Source: Frondihabitans sp. 762G35
Lineage (GTDB): Bacteria > Actinomycetota > Actinomycetes > Actinomycetales > Microbacteriaceae
DNA: 64,000 nucleotides
Assembly (NCBI RefSeq): GCF_002074055.1
Contig: NZ_CP014619.1
Location: 868,001 to 932,000 of the forward strand
Direction of reading: 5' to 3'
Within the stretch, counting starts at the first letter, position 1, and every line of letters begins with the position of its first letter. A program made the translations under genes and the position numbers. The notes under the pieces were generated by a model, which had not been told where the DNA came from, did no database searches, and saw only the letters and a list, made by a program, of their open reading frames with translations. Of the stretch, positions 62,803 through 64,000 are shown piece after piece.

Positions 62803-64000
62803 TCAGGACGCCTCGGCGATCAGGCGGTCGCGGATCGCGCGCCGCTGAACCTTCCCGATCAGGGTCTTCGGAAGCTCGTCGACCACCAGAATGCGGCGCG
62901 GCACCTTGTAGGCGGCGAGGTGGGCCCGGCAGTGCTCGCGAGCTGCGGCCTCGTCGAGCGTCGCACCCTCGGCGAGCACCACGACCGCCGTGACGTCCTC
63001 GCCGCCGCCCGGCCGGGGGATCCCCACGACGGCGGCCTCGCGGACGCCCCGGACCCCGAGGACGACCTCCTCGACCTCCGACGGCGCCACGTTGAAGCCG
63101 CCCGTGACGATGAGCTCCTTGATCCGGTCGACGATCGTCACGAAGCCGTCGTCGCTCATCGTGACGATGTCGCCGGTGCGGAACCAGCCGCCTTCGAGGA
63201 AGACGGCCGCGGTCTCGTCCGGCCGCCGCCAGTAGCCCTGGAACACCTGCGGCCCGCGGACGAGCAGTTCGCCCGGCTCGCCGGGAGCGACCGCCACGGA
63301 GGGGTCATCCCGATCGACCACGCGGGCGGCGGTGGAAGGGAACGGGACGCCGACCGTGCCGGGCCGCCTGGTCGGCCCCACCGGGTTGCCGAGCGCGATG
63401 GGCGACGTCTCGGTGAGGCCGAAGCCCTCCACGAGGATCCCGCCCGTCACCGCCTCCCAGGCGTCCTCGACGCGCTGGGGCAGGTTCATCGCTCCGGAGA
63501 TCCCGATCCGGCACGAGCTCAGGTCGACGCCTCGGGCCCGTGCGGCCTCGGCGAGGCGCTCGTAGATGGGCGGCACGGCGGGCAGGAACGTCGGCGGTCG
63601 TTTCCGGCTCGCCGCGAGGACGAGGTCGACGTCGAACTTCGGGAAGAGGACGAGACGGGCGCCGATGCGCATCGCGAAGGTGAGGCAGAGGGTGAGGCCG
63701 TAGGCGTGGAAGAACGGCAGCACGCCGTACACGGTCTCCTGCCCGTCCCGGAGGCCGGGGACCCAGGCGCGCCCCTGGTCGACGTTGCTCCGGAGATTGC
63801 GATGCGAGAGGATCGCGCCCTTGGGCAGCCCCGTCGTCCCGCTCGTGTACTGGAGCAGCGCGATGTCGTCGACGTCGGGCCGCGGGTGCCGCTTCGCCAG
63901 GCGTCGGCCCGAGACGAGGCTCTCCCAGGGGATCGAGCCGCGGGAGACCCTCGTGGGCGCGGCCGTGAGCGCGGCCCGCGACTCCCGGGCCCGCTTGACG
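62803..64000 (-). CDS. fadD: Long-chain fatty-acid-CoA ligase, partial (N-terminus outside window)
   Basis: The last 399 codons of an acyl-CoA ligase paralogous to the gene at 55486-57168. The frame is open to base 63999. The P-loop LLQYTSGTTGLPKGAILSH, the FFHAYGLTLCLTFAMRIGAR stretch, EGFGLTETSP, TGDIVTMSDDGF, the hinge DRIKELIVTGGFNVAPSEVE and the A10 lysine in PKTLIGKVQRRAI are all present. Similarity to the other copy is high throughout by eye. The stop lies 22 bp from the -35 of the peptide operon promoter, so transcription from this gene could read into the operon. Confidence 0.92.
   Translation of the reverse strand, partial: VKRARESRAALTAAPTRVSRGSIPWESLVSGRRLAKRHPRPDVDDIALLQYTSGTTGLPKGAILSHRNLRSNVDQGRAWVPGLRDGQETVYGVLPFFHAYGLTLCLTFAMRIGARLVLFPKFDVDLVLAASRKRPPTFLPAVPPIYERLAEAARARGVDLSSCRIGISGAMNLPQRVEDAWEAVTGGILVEGFGLTETSPIALGNPVGPTRRPGTVGVPFPSTAARVVDRDDPSVAVAPGEPGELLVRGPQVFQGYWRRPDETAAVFLEGGWFRTGDIVTMSDDGFVTIVDRIKELIVTGGFNVAPSEVEEVVLGVRGVREAAVVGIPRPGGGEDVTAVVVLAEGATLDEAAAREHCRAHLAAYKVPRRILVVDELPKTLIGKVQRRAIRDRLIAEAS

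Overview
The window is about 70% GC, very densely coded, and uses many GTG and some TTG starts. It reads as a chromosomal segment of a high-GC Gram-positive actinobacterium, most likely the family Microbacteriaceae. Three things point there: the AdnAB / NudC / UvrD2 / DUF2342 / YlbL / UPF0182 block, in an order I know from actinobacteria including Mycobacterium; the mnmA-ligA-gatCAB order; and a 106-residue DUF7882-type protein (53551-53871) typical of Microbacteriaceae. I cannot fix the genus. There is no rRNA, CRISPR array, prophage or recognisable transposase. Two tRNA genes are present: initiator Met and Leu(UAG).

Layout. 1-14.8 kb: DNA-repair and envelope core (adnA end, adnB, a degenerate phosphotransferase, nudC, short uvrD2, a ThiF/cyclodehydratase-like protein, DUF2342 protein, PDZ-Lon protease, UPF0182 membrane protein), then tRNA-fMet. 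15-19.3 kb: nitrilase-type hydrolase, a pair of 51-bp inverted-repeat elements, a PLP aminotransferase and an HtrA protease. 19.3-26 kb: a surface-glycan locus (two GT2 enzymes, CDP-alcohol phosphotransferase, Wzm/Wzt-type ABC exporter, cytidylyltransferase) interrupted by an XRE regulator and two proteins of unknown function. 26.5-30 kb: an ABC exporter whose ATPase carries a 400-residue histone-H1-like tail. 30-34.8 kb: DUF3039, pncB, murI, rph, rdgB and dedA. 35-46.4 kb: tRNA-Leu, an MFS exporter, mnmA, ligA, a secreted DUF1023 hydrolase behind a structured leader, gatCAB, a membrane protein and DUF3097. 46.4-59 kb: SGNH hydrolase, two acyl-CoA ligases, a UvrA-like ABC protein, a deaminase, small membrane proteins, an FAD oxidoreductase behind a 16-codon mini-ORF, an SDR and a DUF2236 protein.

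The most unusual part is 59.07-62.78 kb on the minus strand. It is a tight five-gene operon driven by a near-ideal promoter in an AT-rich island. It encodes a secreted three-cysteine mini-protein, a four-cysteine lipoprotein, a peptidoglycan-binding MacA-like adaptor, an ABC ATPase and a MacB/FtsX-like permease with a single-base frameshift. It sits between two acyl-CoA ligase genes and is the best candidate for an undescribed peptide export, toxin/immunity or envelope-sensing system.

Across the window about 14 genes have a TANNNT box 5-8 bases before the start codon, many without a Shine-Dalgarno sequence. Leaderless transcription therefore seems to be a common mode of expression here. Starts were chosen by eye from Shine-Dalgarno spacing, leaderless promoters, overlaps and family N-termini. 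No database search was run.
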